Source of the DNA: CAVSWT01 sp963777515
GTDB lineage: Bacteria > Bacteroidota > Ignavibacteria > Ignavibacteriales > Ignavibacteriaceae
Direction: 5' to 3'
Assembly: GCA_963777515.1 (NCBI GenBank)
Contig: CAVZQU010000019.1
Coordinates: 297,154 to 361,153, forward strand
DNA length: 64,000 bases
Positions 33,831 to 43,867 of the stretch are shown here, in pieces. A program made the translations under genes and the position numbers. Positions within the stretch are counted from its first letter, which is position 1, and each line of letters starts with the position of its first letter. Under the pieces are notes generated by a model that was given only the letters and a program-made list of their open reading frames with translations, was not told the origin of the DNA and did not search any database.

Positions 33831-35643
33831 ATGAGGCCCCGAGTACTTTTGTATTTATTTTGGGAATTAAATCTTTTTCATCCTTCTTTATTTCATCTTT
33901 CTTGAGGTAAGCTTCGATCATCTTCTTAGCAATAGGAGCTGCATATGTTGAACCAAAGCCGGCATTTTCAACAACTACGGCTATTGCAATTTTGGGATCT
34001 TGAAATGGAGCAAAACAAATAAATACCGAATGATCTTTACCATGAGGATTTTGCGCTGTACCGGTTTTACCTCCAATATCAATATCTTTCATTCTAATGC
34101 TTGCTGCTGTTCCATTGCCTTGAACAACTAAGTACATCCCATGCTTAACAATATCAATAGCTTTCTGACTTATATCAACTTGTACTTTGGGAAAAGAAAG
34201 CGGAACCATCTTTTTTGTTTTATTATCAATATATCCTTTTACAATATGAGGAACGTAAGTAGTTCCGTTGTTAGCGATTAAAGCACAATATTTTGCAAGT
34301 TGGATAGGAGTAACACTAACTTCACCCTGTCCAATTCCCAAACTTGCCATTATACTTCTCGGCCACTCTTTACCGTACCTTTTTTCATAGTATTTTTCGG
34401 TTGGAATTAGGCCTGGTGATTCATCGCCTATATCAATACCAGTCTTTTCTGCAAACCCAAATCTATGTGCATAATCAGACCATCTATCCAAACCAATTTT
34501 GTAAATTAGATTATAGAAAAAGGTATTACAAGATTTTTCAATTGCATGTTCCACTGTTAAAGCACCGTGCGGGCCTCCGTGGCATTTGAAAAACCTTCCA
34601 TAAGTAAATCCGCCATTGCAAAAAATAGTTGTATACTGATTTATCACTCCTAAATCTAAAGCAGCCATCGCTTCCATAGGTTTGAAAGTAGAACCTGGAG
34701 GTTTTATGGACATAGTTGCTCTATTAAAAGAAGGTTTTTGCGGATTACTGTAAAGCTTCGCTAAATAATCTTTCGAGGTTACATAAGAAAATTCATTTAA
34801 ATCGAAATCCGGTTTGCTCACCAGGGCTAATACTTCACCTGTTGAAGGTTCAATTGCCACAGCTGCACCTGAAAAATCACCGAATGATTGTTCAGCTGTT
34901 CTTTGAACATCAGCGTCTAAGGATAGAACGAGGTCTTTACCTTTAACTGATGGTATATCGCTTTTCCCGTCTTTATACTTCCCTATTTCTTTTCTTTTAG
35001 CATCAACTAAAACATAGTCATATCCTTTAGTGCCTCTTAGTAATTTCTCGTAGGTCTTTTCAATTCCTGTGTAACCAACATAATCTCCCGGACTATAATA
35101 GTCTTTATCTTTTTCAAGCTTGGCTGGAGAAATTTCTTTTGTATATCCAAATACATGAGAACCAATAACATTATCAGGGTATCCCCTCTGCATTTCAACG
35201 GCATAATCTACTCCTGGCAGATTTTCGGAATTCTCTTCATACCATGAAATAACTTTAAAATCTACTCCGCGTTTTATTCTGACAGGAAGGAATTTTGAAT
35301 ATATTTTATTGTCATGCAAAATTTTTGAAATATAACCTGAATCTACATCGAGAACAGTTTCCAAAATATGATTAAGCTTTTTATCATAATATGCTGGAGT
35401 TATTCGAAGTGTATAAGCAGGAATGTTATTTACAAGCACTTCCCCATTTCTATCATAAAAAATCCCGCGCAAAGGGGTTTGTTCAATGGCTTTGATACTG
35501 TTATCAGCAGATTTCTCATCATAAACGTGTTGTTCAATTATCTGCATTTGAAATAATCGAAAAACTAGTAAAGAAAAAATTGCCACTATAATAAAATATA
35601 AAATCGATTTCCTTTGAGGTGATGCAAAATTTTCTGTTCTCAA
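33820..35643 (-). CDS. mrdA: Penicillin-binding protein 2 (MrdA), elongation transpeptidase
   Basis: 607 residues. One N-terminal membrane helix (about 15-35), the pedestal domain with RGIFYDRNGEVLVNN, and the transpeptidase domain with STFK (nucleophile Ser near 317), SCNTFFY and KTGTAQ. It cross-links peptidoglycan during elongation with RodA. It starts at a TTG that overlaps the mreD stop by 4 nt (TTGA), with AAGGAG upstream. Flanking genes mreD and rodA confirm the identity. Confidence 0.95.
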   Translation of the reverse strand: MRTENFASPQRKSILYFIIVAIFSLLVFRLFQMQIIEQHVYDEKSADNSIKAIEQTPLRGIFYDRNGEVLVNNIPAYTLRITPAYYDKKLNHILETVLDVDSGYISKILHDNKIYSKFLPVRIKRGVDFKVISWYEENSENLPGVDYAVEMQRGYPDNVIGSHVFGYTKEISPAKLEKDKDYYSPGDYVGYTGIEKTYEKLLRGTKGYDYVLVDAKRKEIGKYKDGKSDIPSVKGKDLVLSLDADVQRTAEQSFGDFSGAAVAIEPSTGEVLALVSKPDFDLNEFSYVTSKDYLAKLYSNPQKPSFNRATMSIKPPGSTFKPMEAMAALDLGVINQYTTIFCNGGFTYGRFFKCHGGPHGALTVEHAIEKSCNTFFYNLIYKIGLDRWSDYAHRFGFAEKTGIDIGDESPGLIPTEKYYEKRYGKEWPRSIMASLGIGQGEVSVTPIQLAKYCALIANNGTTYVPHIVKGYIDNKTKKMVPLSFPKVQVDISQKAIDIVKHGMYLVVQGNGTAASIRMKDIDIGGKTGTAQNPHGKDHSVFICFAPFQDPKIAIAVVVENAGFGSTYAAPIAKKMIEAYLKKDEIKKDEKDLIPKINTKVLGASFAN

Positions 35644-36128
35644 TTGATCCTACTCCTTGGATAAAATATCACAACAATCAAACTTAAAACTGCAGTATAA
35701 AATCCCGGTAACATCCCTTGTTCAAATATTAGAAGCAAAACATTCGAATTAAAATCTATTGTTGAAAAGAAAGAATATACAACTGAATCAATAATTCCGC
35801 TTAATAAAACTATCAAACAAAAAAACAATGACTTAATATACTGTTCTTGCTTATTCTCATTATAAAAATATCCAGCAACAAATCCTGACAAAGTTTTAGC
35901 CAGCATTGTACTTCCAATTAAACTACCGGTTATGATATCAAAAAGAAATCCATAAACGAATCCCAATACAGTGCCATATACTTGTCCATACCTCATTGCA
36001 TAAAACACAAGTAAAATTAAAATCAAATCCGGGATAACACCATTAATAGCAATTAACGGAATAATAGTAGTTTGAATTAATAGAAGCGGAAAAAAAAGAA
36101 TTATTGAAACTATGAATTTAACTCTCAT
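35640..36128 (-). CDS. mreD: Rod-shape-determining protein MreD
   Basis: 162 residues with about five membrane helices, starting FIVSIILFFPLLLIQTTIIP and with the conserved GVIPDLILILLVFYAMRYG and YGFLFDIITGSLIG segments. It is an integral membrane part of the elongasome, linking MreC and the synthetic enzymes. It lies 1 bp after the mreC stop and overlaps mrdA. Confidence 0.92.
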   Translation of the reverse strand: MRVKFIVSIILFFPLLLIQTTIIPLIAINGVIPDLILILLVFYAMRYGQVYGTVLGFVYGFLFDIITGSLIGSTMLAKTLSGFVAGYFYNENKQEQYIKSLFFCLIVLLSGIIDSVVYSFFSTIDFNSNVLLLIFEQGMLPGFYTAVLSLIVVIFYPRSRIN

Positions 36129-36129
36129 T

Positions 36130-36963
36130 CTACTTCCGGTTATAAAAATTTAATTCAAGATTTGATTTTTCTCTGCTCTCTATTTTCTGTAAGACAAATA
36201 TATTTTCAATGGTGGTGAAATCGACAAAAGGAATAATTTTAACTTCATTAAAAATTCCGGTTTCAACTTTTGACAATTCTTTGACTGTCCCAACGGGTAT
36301 TGGGGCAGCAATTAAAGTGCTAATTTCTGAAGTAACTATTCTATCACCTGGTTCGATATCGTATGTTTTAGGTACGTCAATCATAACCAAATTTTCTCCA
36401 TTCCACTTCATAATTGCATCAACCCTACTCCGTTCGTCTTTTACAGTAATTTTTAAATCTCTGTTCTTTAATGTTCTTGCTATAGAATAATCTTGTGAAA
36501 CCGCTTGGACTATTCCCACTAAACCATGGTCATTTAGAACCGGCATGCCTGGTTTTACACTGTCTTTTAATCCTACATTCAACGTAATGGTGCTCTGTGA
36601 TTTTGTTAGAGATCTTGAAACTACTTCTGCAGGCATTAAAGGAAGCTTAACTGAATCTTTAAAATTCAATAAGCTTTTTAACACTTTATTTTCAACACCG
36701 TATTTCCTAAGCATATTAACCTGGAACATCAATTCAGCATTGGTTTTTCTAAGTCTTTCATTTTCATTTTTTAAACTGGAGGTGCTAACTAAATCAGTAA
36801 TTACCGAAGTAACAGCGGCAAAAGTTCCGAAAGCAACTGCGCGAACATTTTGTATTTCTGGTTTTTGATTAAGAGGTATTAAGATGAGGCTAATGACTAA
36901 AAGAACAACAAGGATTATATACTCTTTAAAGTTATCCCATAAGCGGGTTAAAAATCTTAGCAT
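36130..36963 (-). CDS. mreC: Rod-shape-determining protein MreC
   Basis: 277 residues: one membrane helix (about 15-35), a coiled coil (NENERLRKTNAELMFQVNML) and a two-barrel periplasmic domain with PAEVVSRSLTKSQSTITLNV, GLKDSVKPGMPVLNDHGLVG and a GDRIVTSEIS loop. It activates PBP2 and organises the elongasome. It starts at an ATG that overlaps the mreB stop by one base (TAATG). Confidence 0.94.
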   Translation of the reverse strand: MLRFLTRLWDNFKEYIILVVLLVISLILIPLNQKPEIQNVRAVAFGTFAAVTSVITDLVSTSSLKNENERLRKTNAELMFQVNMLRKYGVENKVLKSLLNFKDSVKLPLMPAEVVSRSLTKSQSTITLNVGLKDSVKPGMPVLNDHGLVGIVQAVSQDYSIARTLKNRDLKITVKDERSRVDAIMKWNGENLVMIDVPKTYDIEPGDRIVTSEISTLIAAPIPVGTVKELSKVETGIFNEVKIIPFVDFTTIENIFVLQKIESREKSNLELNFYNRK

Positions 36964-37988
36964 TAATATCTTCTGTTACGAATTAATACTTTTGAAAAGT
37001 GATTCAAATTATCAATTACTTTACCTGTCCCTCGAACAACTGCTGTAAGCGGATCATCTGCAACGTGAACCGGTAAATTTGTTTCCATTCTAATTCTTTC
37101 ATCAAGGCCTTTAAGAAGAGCACCGCCGCCGGTTAACATAACGCCGCGGTCTAAAATATCTGCAGAAAGTTCAGGCGGCGTACGTTCAAGTGATTGTCGC
37201 ACTGCATCAACTATTTGAACAACAGCTTCATTTAACGCTTCACGAATTTCTACTGAACTAACTTCTGTCGTTTTAGGAATACCGCCAACTAAATCTCTTC
37301 CCTTAACTTGAATTGTAATTTCTTCTTTTAACGGAACCGCTGAGCCAACTTCGCATTTAATTGCTTCAGCTGTTCTTTCTCCAATCAGAATGTTATGATT
37401 TTTTTTGAAGAATTGCATTATTGCATAATTCATCTCATCACCGGCAATACGAATTGATTCTTCGTTTACTATACCTGACAAAGCAATAACAGCAATTTCT
37501 GTTGTCCCTCCGCCTATATCAATTATCATATTACCGACAGCTGCTTCGACATCTATCCCAATTCCAATTGCAGCAGCCATTGGTTCTGCAATTAAGTGAA
37601 CTTCTTTAGCACCAGCATGTTCAGCGCTGTCTCTAACAGCTCTTTTTTCAACTTCTGTTACTCCGCTTGGAACAGCAACCACAACTCTTCTACTTGAAAA
37701 AGCACCTGCCCGGACTTTTTTTATAAACGCCCTAATCATTCCTTCTGCAATTTCAAAATCTGCAATTACACCATCACGCATGGGACGCGTAACTCTAATT
37801 TCTTTATGTTCCCTGCCCTGCATCTCTTTTGCTTTATTGCCAAGTGCAATAATTCTTTTTGTGTTTTTATCAAATGCAACAATGGAAGGCTCATTAAGAA
37901 CTATTCCCTTGCCTTTGACGTATATTAGAGTATTTGCAGTTCCAAGGTCGATGGCAATGTCTGCAGAGAAAAAATCAAAAAGTCCCAT
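36963..37988 (-). CDS. mreB: Rod-shape-determining protein MreB (actin homologue)
   Basis: 341 residues, the usual length. Actin-fold motifs: phosphate 1 (IDLGTANTLIYVKG), connect 1, phosphate 2 (MIIDIGGGTTEIAV), adenosine loop (GVMLTGGGALLKGLD), and the central LIAEPMAAAIGIGID. It forms membrane-bound filaments that guide wall synthesis and so implies a rod-shaped cell. It starts 8 bp after purH and overlaps mreC. Confidence 0.97.
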   Translation of the reverse strand: MGLFDFFSADIAIDLGTANTLIYVKGKGIVLNEPSIVAFDKNTKRIIALGNKAKEMQGREHKEIRVTRPMRDGVIADFEIAEGMIRAFIKKVRAGAFSSRRVVVAVPSGVTEVEKRAVRDSAEHAGAKEVHLIAEPMAAAIGIGIDVEAAVGNMIIDIGGGTTEIAVIALSGIVNEESIRIAGDEMNYAIMQFFKKNHNILIGERTAEAIKCEVGSAVPLKEEITIQVKGRDLVGGIPKTTEVSSVEIREALNEAVVQIVDAVRQSLERTPPELSADILDRGVMLTGGGALLKGLDERIRMETNLPVHVADDPLTAVVRGTGKVIDNLNHFSKVLIRNRRY

Positions 37989-37996
37989 AAAACCTC

Positions 37997-39535
37997 TCAG
38001 TGTTTAAAGTGTCTTACACCAGTAAAAATCATTGAAATATTTTTATTATTTGCCGCTTCAATTACTTCTTTATCTCTAATAGAACCGCCCGGCTGAATTA
38101 CTGATACAGCACCATATTCGATTATCTTTAGCAAGGTATCCGGAAAAGGAAAGAAAGCATCAGATGCTGCAACAGAACCTTTCAAATCCAAACCATGTTC
38201 TTCTGCTTTCATATTTGCAATCTTAGCTGAATCCAACCTTGACATCTGTCCGGCCCCGACACCTAAAGTCACTTTATCTTTTGCAAACACAATTGAGTTT
38301 GATTTAGTATGTTTCCCGACTATCCACGCAAAATATAAATCATCTAATTCATCATCTGTTGGTTTTTTATCTGTTGCACATTTAATAGCACTCTTATCTA
38401 AAAATGCTCTATCTGAATCCTGTACTATTGCACCGCCAGGTATGTTTTTATAATATATTTTATCATCAAGAACCGATTTCAATTGTTTTAATAAGCGGCG
38501 GTCTCTTTTCTTACTTAATATTTTTAATGCACCTTCGGTGTATGCAGGTGCTGAAATAACTTCCAAAAATATTTCATTTAATTTCTCAGCTACTTTTTCA
38601 TCAACAGTAGAAGTAAAAGCAACTATTCCGCCGAATGATGAAACCGGGTCACATTTCAATGCTTTAGTATAAGCATCTAATGAATCAACTCCAATTGCGG
38701 CACCAGCCGGATTTTGATGCTTGATGATTGCACAGCAGCCTTTGCCTTCGGCTGACATATTTTTATTTATGTCTTCTACTAATTCAACTGCAGCAACTAA
38801 ATCTAAAATGTTATTGTATGATAATTCCTTTCCGTGAAAAACTTCAAAGTAAGATTTGAAATTTCCATAAAGTGCAGCCTGCTGATGCGGATTTTCTCCG
38901 TAACGAAGAGTGTGTTCTTTCGGATAATTTATTCTGAAATCTTTTTTAGGAAGTTCAAATTTATCTTCTAAAAAGTTTGCGATATAAGTATCGTAATTTG
39001 CTGTATGAGAAAAAGCTTCTACTGCTAATTTTCTTCTTGTAGCTAAGCTGACTTCCCCTTTTTTTAATTCTTCTAAAAATGAATCATATTGGTCAGGATT
39101 TGTAAGTACAGAAGTGAATTGAAAATTTTTTGCGGTTGCACGAATTAAACTTGGCCCGCCTATATCAATGTTTTCAATTATATCTTCTAAAGTTGAATTT
39201 TTATTTTCTGCAGTTTTAACGAATGGATAAAGATTAACACAAACAACATCAATAGGAGTAATTTTATTTTCTTCAGCTTGCTTTTTGTCCGATTCATTAT
39301 CTCTTCTAAAAAGAATTCCTCCGAATATCTTAGGATGAAGTGTTTTCACTCTACCGTCAAATATTTCCGGGAAGCCGGTGATGTCACTTATCTCTGTTAC
39401 TTTCAAATTCGATTTAGAAATCATTTTTGCTGTGTTACCGGTTGCTATTATTTCATAATTTAATTCGATTAAAGATTTGGCTAATTCTACTATTTTGGTT
39501 TTATCTGAGACGCTGAGAAGAGCAAGTTTTTTCAA
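37997..39535 (-). CDS. purH: Bifunctional AICAR transformylase / IMP cyclohydrolase
   Basis: 512 residues. The N-terminal IMP cyclohydrolase domain (about 1-190) has GNTAKMISK, DGRVKTLHPKIFGGIL and GGPSLIRATAKN. The C-terminal transformylase domain has CAIIKHQNPAGAA with the catalytic Lys-His, CDPVSSFGGIVAF and ASDAFFPFPD. It catalyses the last two steps of IMP synthesis. The start is a TTG with GGAAAG upstream. It sits between purN and the mre genes in one directional block. Confidence 0.96.
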   Translation of the reverse strand: MKKLALLSVSDKTKIVELAKSLIELNYEIIATGNTAKMISKSNLKVTEISDITGFPEIFDGRVKTLHPKIFGGILFRRDNESDKKQAEENKITPIDVVCVNLYPFVKTAENKNSTLEDIIENIDIGGPSLIRATAKNFQFTSVLTNPDQYDSFLEELKKGEVSLATRRKLAVEAFSHTANYDTYIANFLEDKFELPKKDFRINYPKEHTLRYGENPHQQAALYGNFKSYFEVFHGKELSYNNILDLVAAVELVEDINKNMSAEGKGCCAIIKHQNPAGAAIGVDSLDAYTKALKCDPVSSFGGIVAFTSTVDEKVAEKLNEIFLEVISAPAYTEGALKILSKKRDRRLLKQLKSVLDDKIYYKNIPGGAIVQDSDRAFLDKSAIKCATDKKPTDDELDDLYFAWIVGKHTKSNSIVFAKDKVTLGVGAGQMSRLDSAKIANMKAEEHGLDLKGSVAASDAFFPFPDTLLKIIEYGAVSVIQPGGSIRDKEVIEAANNKNISMIFTGVRHFKH

Positions 39536-39564
39536 TTCAATCTTTCCATAATTTTAATTAGAAA

Positions 39565-40197
39565 TTAATTTACCATCATCACCCTGTTATCGATCCTTTT
39601 AATTTTATCTTCAGCAAATTTTTTTATAACAAAAGGAAGAAGCTGATGCTCAATCTCTAATACCATAGAAGCAATCTCTTCCGGGGACTTAGCAGTAGAA
39701 ATATCCACACATTTTTGAGCAATTATCTTGCCAGTGTCATAAGTTTCATCAACAAAATGAATTGTTGCACCTGACACTTTTGCTGAAGATTCGAAAACAG
39801 CTTTGTGTACATTCATCCCATACATTCCTTGCCCGCCAAAAGATGGAAGCAAAGCTGGATGAATGTTAATAATTTTTCCTTCAAATTTCTTTAACAGATT
39901 AGACGGAATCATTTTTAAAAATCCAGCCAGAACTATTAAATCAATTTGATTTTTAACTAAAAGCTCAATTAATTCATCGTATTGAGTATAGCCTTTTTTA
40001 TTGCCAATACTATAAGTCGGAATAGAAAATTTTTTTGCAATATCAAAAGCCTTGCAATCTAATTTGTCGCTGCAGACTGCTTTTATTTCAATAAAATTTT
40101 CCGGGAAACTTATCCCAACTTTGTCAGGGAACGGCTGGGACTCAATAATAGCTTGTAGATTAGAACCTCGACCGGATACAAATACAGCTATTTTCAC
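39565..40197 (-). CDS. purN: Phosphoribosylglycinamide formyltransferase
   Basis: 210 residues. The N-terminal GAR-binding loop is FVSGRGSNLQAII. The active site is IINIHPALLPSFGGQGMYG with the Asn-His pair, and the Asp in DETYDTGKIIA. It transfers formyl from 10-formyl-THF to GAR in purine synthesis. It starts at a GTG; only a weak AAGAG is seen upstream. It is 29 bp upstream of purH and probably heads the purNH-mre-mrdA-rodA unit. Confidence 0.94.
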   Translation of the reverse strand: MKIAVFVSGRGSNLQAIIESQPFPDKVGISFPENFIEIKAVCSDKLDCKAFDIAKKFSIPTYSIGNKKGYTQYDELIELLVKNQIDLIVLAGFLKMIPSNLLKKFEGKIINIHPALLPSFGGQGMYGMNVHKAVFESSAKVSGATIHFVDETYDTGKIIAQKCVDISTAKSPEEIASMVLEIEHQLLPFVIKKFAEDKIKRIDNRVMMVN

Positions 40198-40298
40198 ACA
40201 AACTCTTGTAAAAAAAGTGGTTAAAATTACCTAAATAGAGCAAAATAATCAATTAAACTTGTCTACCGTGATACTGACTAATCTGCTAGTAAACGGGT

Positions 40299-41832
40299 TC
40301 AATTAACGGAAACATTGGAAACCAGAAGCTTTTTAGTTTTAAAAGCACTGATTAAATTCTTCAATTTATTTTGATAATCAAAGTCAGAATAACTATCAGC
40401 TTCATCCAGGTACTCTTCTGTTTTTTGATTATCCTTTAATGCGTTATATGCTCGCGCTAAATAAAAATTTGCAAACGGCTTTATCCAGGTTTCATCAGAA
40501 ACATCTAAATCCATTAAAGTATCAGCATAAACAATTGATGAATCATAATTTTTCAAATGATATAATGCGTCACTTAAATAAAGATATGCTTCTGCTTTAA
40601 GTTTTTCCGATTTAATTTTTGTTAGAACCGTATCAAGAATCATTTTAGATTTCTTGTACCTGCCTGCTTCAATAAAGTTTGAGGCTTTTAAAACTGAAAT
40701 TTCATTATCAGATAAACTGCGTTTGATATAAATATTGCTTTTACGTTTCGCATAAATATCATCATCTAAATCCATATTTCCGAAGCCGGCAAGATTAAAA
40801 TATTTAATAGCATCATTTCTGTTATGAGTTACTTCGCAGCATAATCCCATTCTAAAAGAACCAATTCCGGTATAATCTTTATTAACTGCTGATTTTAGAA
40901 ACTCATCATAATAGACTTTGGCTGTATCAAATTCGTTTCTCCGGAAATAAATATCACCCATTAAAAAATTTGAAAATGAAATTATCTGTTTAAAATTTTT
41001 ATCTCTCTTATTTATTATTTTCTTTAAATATTTTTCTGACTCTTTAAGATCTCTTTCCTTTAATTCCAAAACTGCAAGAGAATAATTAAATAATAAATTA
41101 TCAGGATATTTCTTCGTTAAAATTTTAATATATTTTTTAGCACCGTCGTAATCAAACATTACTTCGGATAAAATTTGAGAAAGGTAATATTCAGCTTCAA
41201 CCTTGCTTCTCTTTCCCCTCTCTGCTGCAATCCTAATATATTTTAATCCGGTTTCTTTATCCCCGTCAAATCCAACAAGACTTAAAGCCCAATTGAATGC
41301 TGAAGGAATATGCCCAACCGCAAAATTGTATAGACCTAAACCGAGATAAGCATCGTATTGAAGTGAATCAAGAGCAAGTAAATGAGATAAATAAGAATCA
41401 GATTTTTTTGTTGCCCAGGCTGCATCTAAAAAATTTCCTGCATTAGTGAAGACTATTGCTCTATAACTGTAATTTGCGCCTAAAGTATAAAGCATTTTTT
41501 CATCATCGGGTTTTACATCTAAAATCGACTTTAGCTTTGTCAATTGTAGAATCGGAATAATCAACAAAGGTATCGAAATATTTTTTATCCTTGCTTCCTA
41601 AATAGTACCACAAATAAATTCCAGAGAGATAATGATATCCTCTTGGATCGCTGGGATATTTTTCAATTAATTTATTTAAAGTCTTTTCAGCATTTTCCCA
41701 CTTAAAATTATAAGATTGTTCCAGTGCTTTTGAGATATTTCTTTCAATTTCAGGCTGGGCAAAATTTAGTGAGGAAAAAAGAATTATAAATAACGAAGCG
41801 GCAACTACGAATTTAGCTTTTATATTTTTCAA
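40299..41832 (-). pseudogene. Secreted TPR-repeat protein, frameshifted
   Basis: A TTG-started frame encodes a signal peptide (ending LFSSLNFAQ) and the first TPR units (ALEQSYNFKWENAEKTLNKL, YPSDPRGYHYLSGIY), then stops at 41503 after DKAKVDFRCKTR. A second frame continues the same protein (SILDVKPDDEKMLYTLGANY) through many TPR units to 40299. Removing one base from the TTT at 41530-41532 joins them as IDKAKSILDVKP, giving 510 residues. The repaired protein is an exported TPR scaffold of unknown partner. The long intact second part points to a very recent indel or an assembly error. Confidence 0.85.
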
Positions 41833-41889
41833 GATTAATAGTATTTCGAAATGCTTTGTAAATTAAAGTGTTAATATAGTTACATTTTT

Positions 41890-43530
41890 TTAAACATCTT
41901 TTGATGCAGGTCTATTTTCTTCCGAATATTTTAACGAAGCTTTTACAAATTCTCTAAATAAAGGATGAGCTTTTGTTGCTCTCGATTTTAGTTCAGGATG
42001 AAATTGGCAACCGAGAAACCATGGATGGGATGGGATTTCAATTATCTCTACAAGTTCTCTATCAGGCGATAATCCGCTAAATAACATTCCTCTTTCTGAT
42101 AAAATATTTCTAAACTTATTATTTACTTCAAAACGATGGCGATGTCTTTCTGAAATATAATCCGTTTTATAAGCTTTTCTAGCTGCACTATTTTCCTGTA
42201 CAATGCAAGGATAAGCACCAAGTCTCATTGTTGCGCCCATGTTTTTAATATTTTTTTGGTCAGGCATTAAATCAATCACACTGAATCTATTTTTCTTAAA
42301 TTCTGAACTGTTTGCCTTTGAAATTCCGCAGACATTTCTAGCATATTCGATCACTGCACACTGAAGCCCTAAACATATACCAAAGAAAGGAATATTATTT
42401 TCCCTTGCATATCTAACCGCAGAAATTTTTCCTTCTATTCCTCTTTCACCAAAACCGCCTGGAACAAGAATACCGCTAACTCCATTTAATATTTTAGCAG
42501 GCTCTTCTTTTTCATATTGTTCTGCACTTATCGAACGGACAATTACTTTTGCATCATTCTCTGCTCCGGCATGGACGAAAGATTCCATGATACTTTTGTA
42601 AGCGTCCATGTGCTCAACATATTTTCCAACTAAAGCAATCTCAACAGTTTTTGTAGGGCTTTTAATTTTAGAAACTAAATTTTCCCAATCATCCAGTTTT
42701 ATTTTTTTATCATTTAAATGAAGCTTGTTCATTACAATCTGATCTAATTTTTCTTTGTAAAGAACAATCGGCACCTCATAAATGGATGAGCAATCATAAG
42801 CAGAAATAACAGCTTTGGAATCGACATTACAAAACAAAGCAATTTTATCTCTAAGGTCTTTGGCGAGCCTTCTTTCAGAACGGCAAATTAAAACATCAGG
42901 CTGAATTCCAAGCTCAAGTAGATTTTTTACACTGTGCTGCGTCGGCTTTGTTTTCACCTCACCTGCTGATGCAATGTACGGCACTAAAGTCACGTGAATG
43001 CTCATAGTATTTTTTTTGCCGTAAATCAGCATCAATTGACGCATTGCTTCTATAAAAGGAAGGCTTTCAATATCACCAACAGTTCCGCCAATCTCGGTAA
43101 TAATAACATCATATTCACCAAGCTCTGCAAGCTTTATCATCCTCTGCTTTAATTCATCTGTAATATGAGGAATTACCTGTACGGTTGCCCCCAAATAATC
43201 TCCTCTTCTTTCCTTTGTTATTACTTCATGATAAACCTGGCCAGTAGTAGTATTATTTGCCTTGGTCATATTCACATCTAAAAATCTTTCATAATGGCCA
43301 AGATCTAAATCTGTTTCTGCACCGTCATCAGTTACATAAACCTCACCATGCTGGAAGGGGTTCATTGTACCAGGATCAACGTTTATGTAAGGATCAAATT
43401 TTTGGATAGTGACTTTATAACCGCGCTGTTTGAGAAGAAGTCCGAGAGATGAGGCTGTAATCCCCTTTCCTAATGAAGAAACAACGCCGCCGGTAACGAA
43501 GATGAATTTAACTTTTTTGCGAGATGCCAT
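41890..43530 (-). CDS. pyrG: CTP synthase
   Basis: 546 residues. The synthetase domain starts FIFVTGGVVSSLGKGITASS and includes DPYINVDPGTMNPFQHGEVY and EIGGTVGDIESLPFIEA. The class I amidotransferase domain has PGGFGERG, the nucleophile Cys in FGICLGLQCAVIE, and HPELKSR. It makes CTP from UTP with glutamine. A Bacteroidota-type promoter lies directly upstream (43548-43578) and leaves a leader of only about 10-20 nt. The gene is divergent from the MscS gene. Confidence 0.97.
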   Translation of the reverse strand: MASRKKVKFIFVTGGVVSSLGKGITASSLGLLLKQRGYKVTIQKFDPYINVDPGTMNPFQHGEVYVTDDGAETDLDLGHYERFLDVNMTKANNTTTGQVYHEVITKERRGDYLGATVQVIPHITDELKQRMIKLAELGEYDVIITEIGGTVGDIESLPFIEAMRQLMLIYGKKNTMSIHVTLVPYIASAGEVKTKPTQHSVKNLLELGIQPDVLICRSERRLAKDLRDKIALFCNVDSKAVISAYDCSSIYEVPIVLYKEKLDQIVMNKLHLNDKKIKLDDWENLVSKIKSPTKTVEIALVGKYVEHMDAYKSIMESFVHAGAENDAKVIVRSISAEQYEKEEPAKILNGVSGILVPGGFGERGIEGKISAVRYARENNIPFFGICLGLQCAVIEYARNVCGISKANSSEFKKNRFSVIDLMPDQKNIKNMGATMRLGAYPCIVQENSAARKAYKTDYISERHRHRFEVNNKFRNILSERGMLFSGLSPDRELVEIIEIPSHPWFLGCQFHPELKSRATKAHPLFREFVKASLKYSEENRPASKDV

Positions 43531-43867
43531 AAATTTTTTTTTGCCCCCAAATATAGATTAAGGATTTAAGAAAAACAATTTATCATGATGCTTTATTAAA
43601 AAAAATTTCGATGAATTTAAAATTTTGGCTTAGTATGGTTTAACTTTCAATTAAGTAAGCTATATTGAGTTAAATATTTTTTTTTGCTATAATATCTTTT
43701 GAATATTGACAATTCTATTTTATTATGCCTGCGGGAATTTATGAATCTATTTGATTATATGAATATTTAAAGGGCAATTATAAACAACAATTTTTAATTC
43801 ATATTATCATTAAAAGTAAGTTTGCAAGAAAATTAAACTATTAATAAATATTTTATTGTGAAAACTT
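43531..43867. other. Divergent promoter region between pyrG and the MscS gene
   Basis: 337 bp of AT-rich sequence. The pyrG promoter lies at 43548-43578 on the minus strand. Toward the MscS gene, TAAGTTTG at 43817-43824 fits the -7 box and would give a leader of about 35-40 nt, though the -33 position reads TTA, not TTG. A classical TTGAGT-N17-TATAAT pair also occurs on the plus strand at 43665-43693 but is far from the gene. Confidence 0.45.
43548..43578 (-). promoter_or_regulatory. Bacteroidota-type promoter of pyrG
   Basis: On the minus strand TTG (43576-43578), exactly 20 nt, then TATATTTG (43548-43555), a full match to TAnnTTTG. The box ends 17 nt before the pyrG ATG, so the leader is very short. 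Confidence 0.65.

Noticed and set aside
43665..43693. Classical TTGAGT-N17-TATAAT promoter on the plus strand
   Set aside because: About 175 bp from the MscS gene, and the other promoters here follow a different layout; likely chance.
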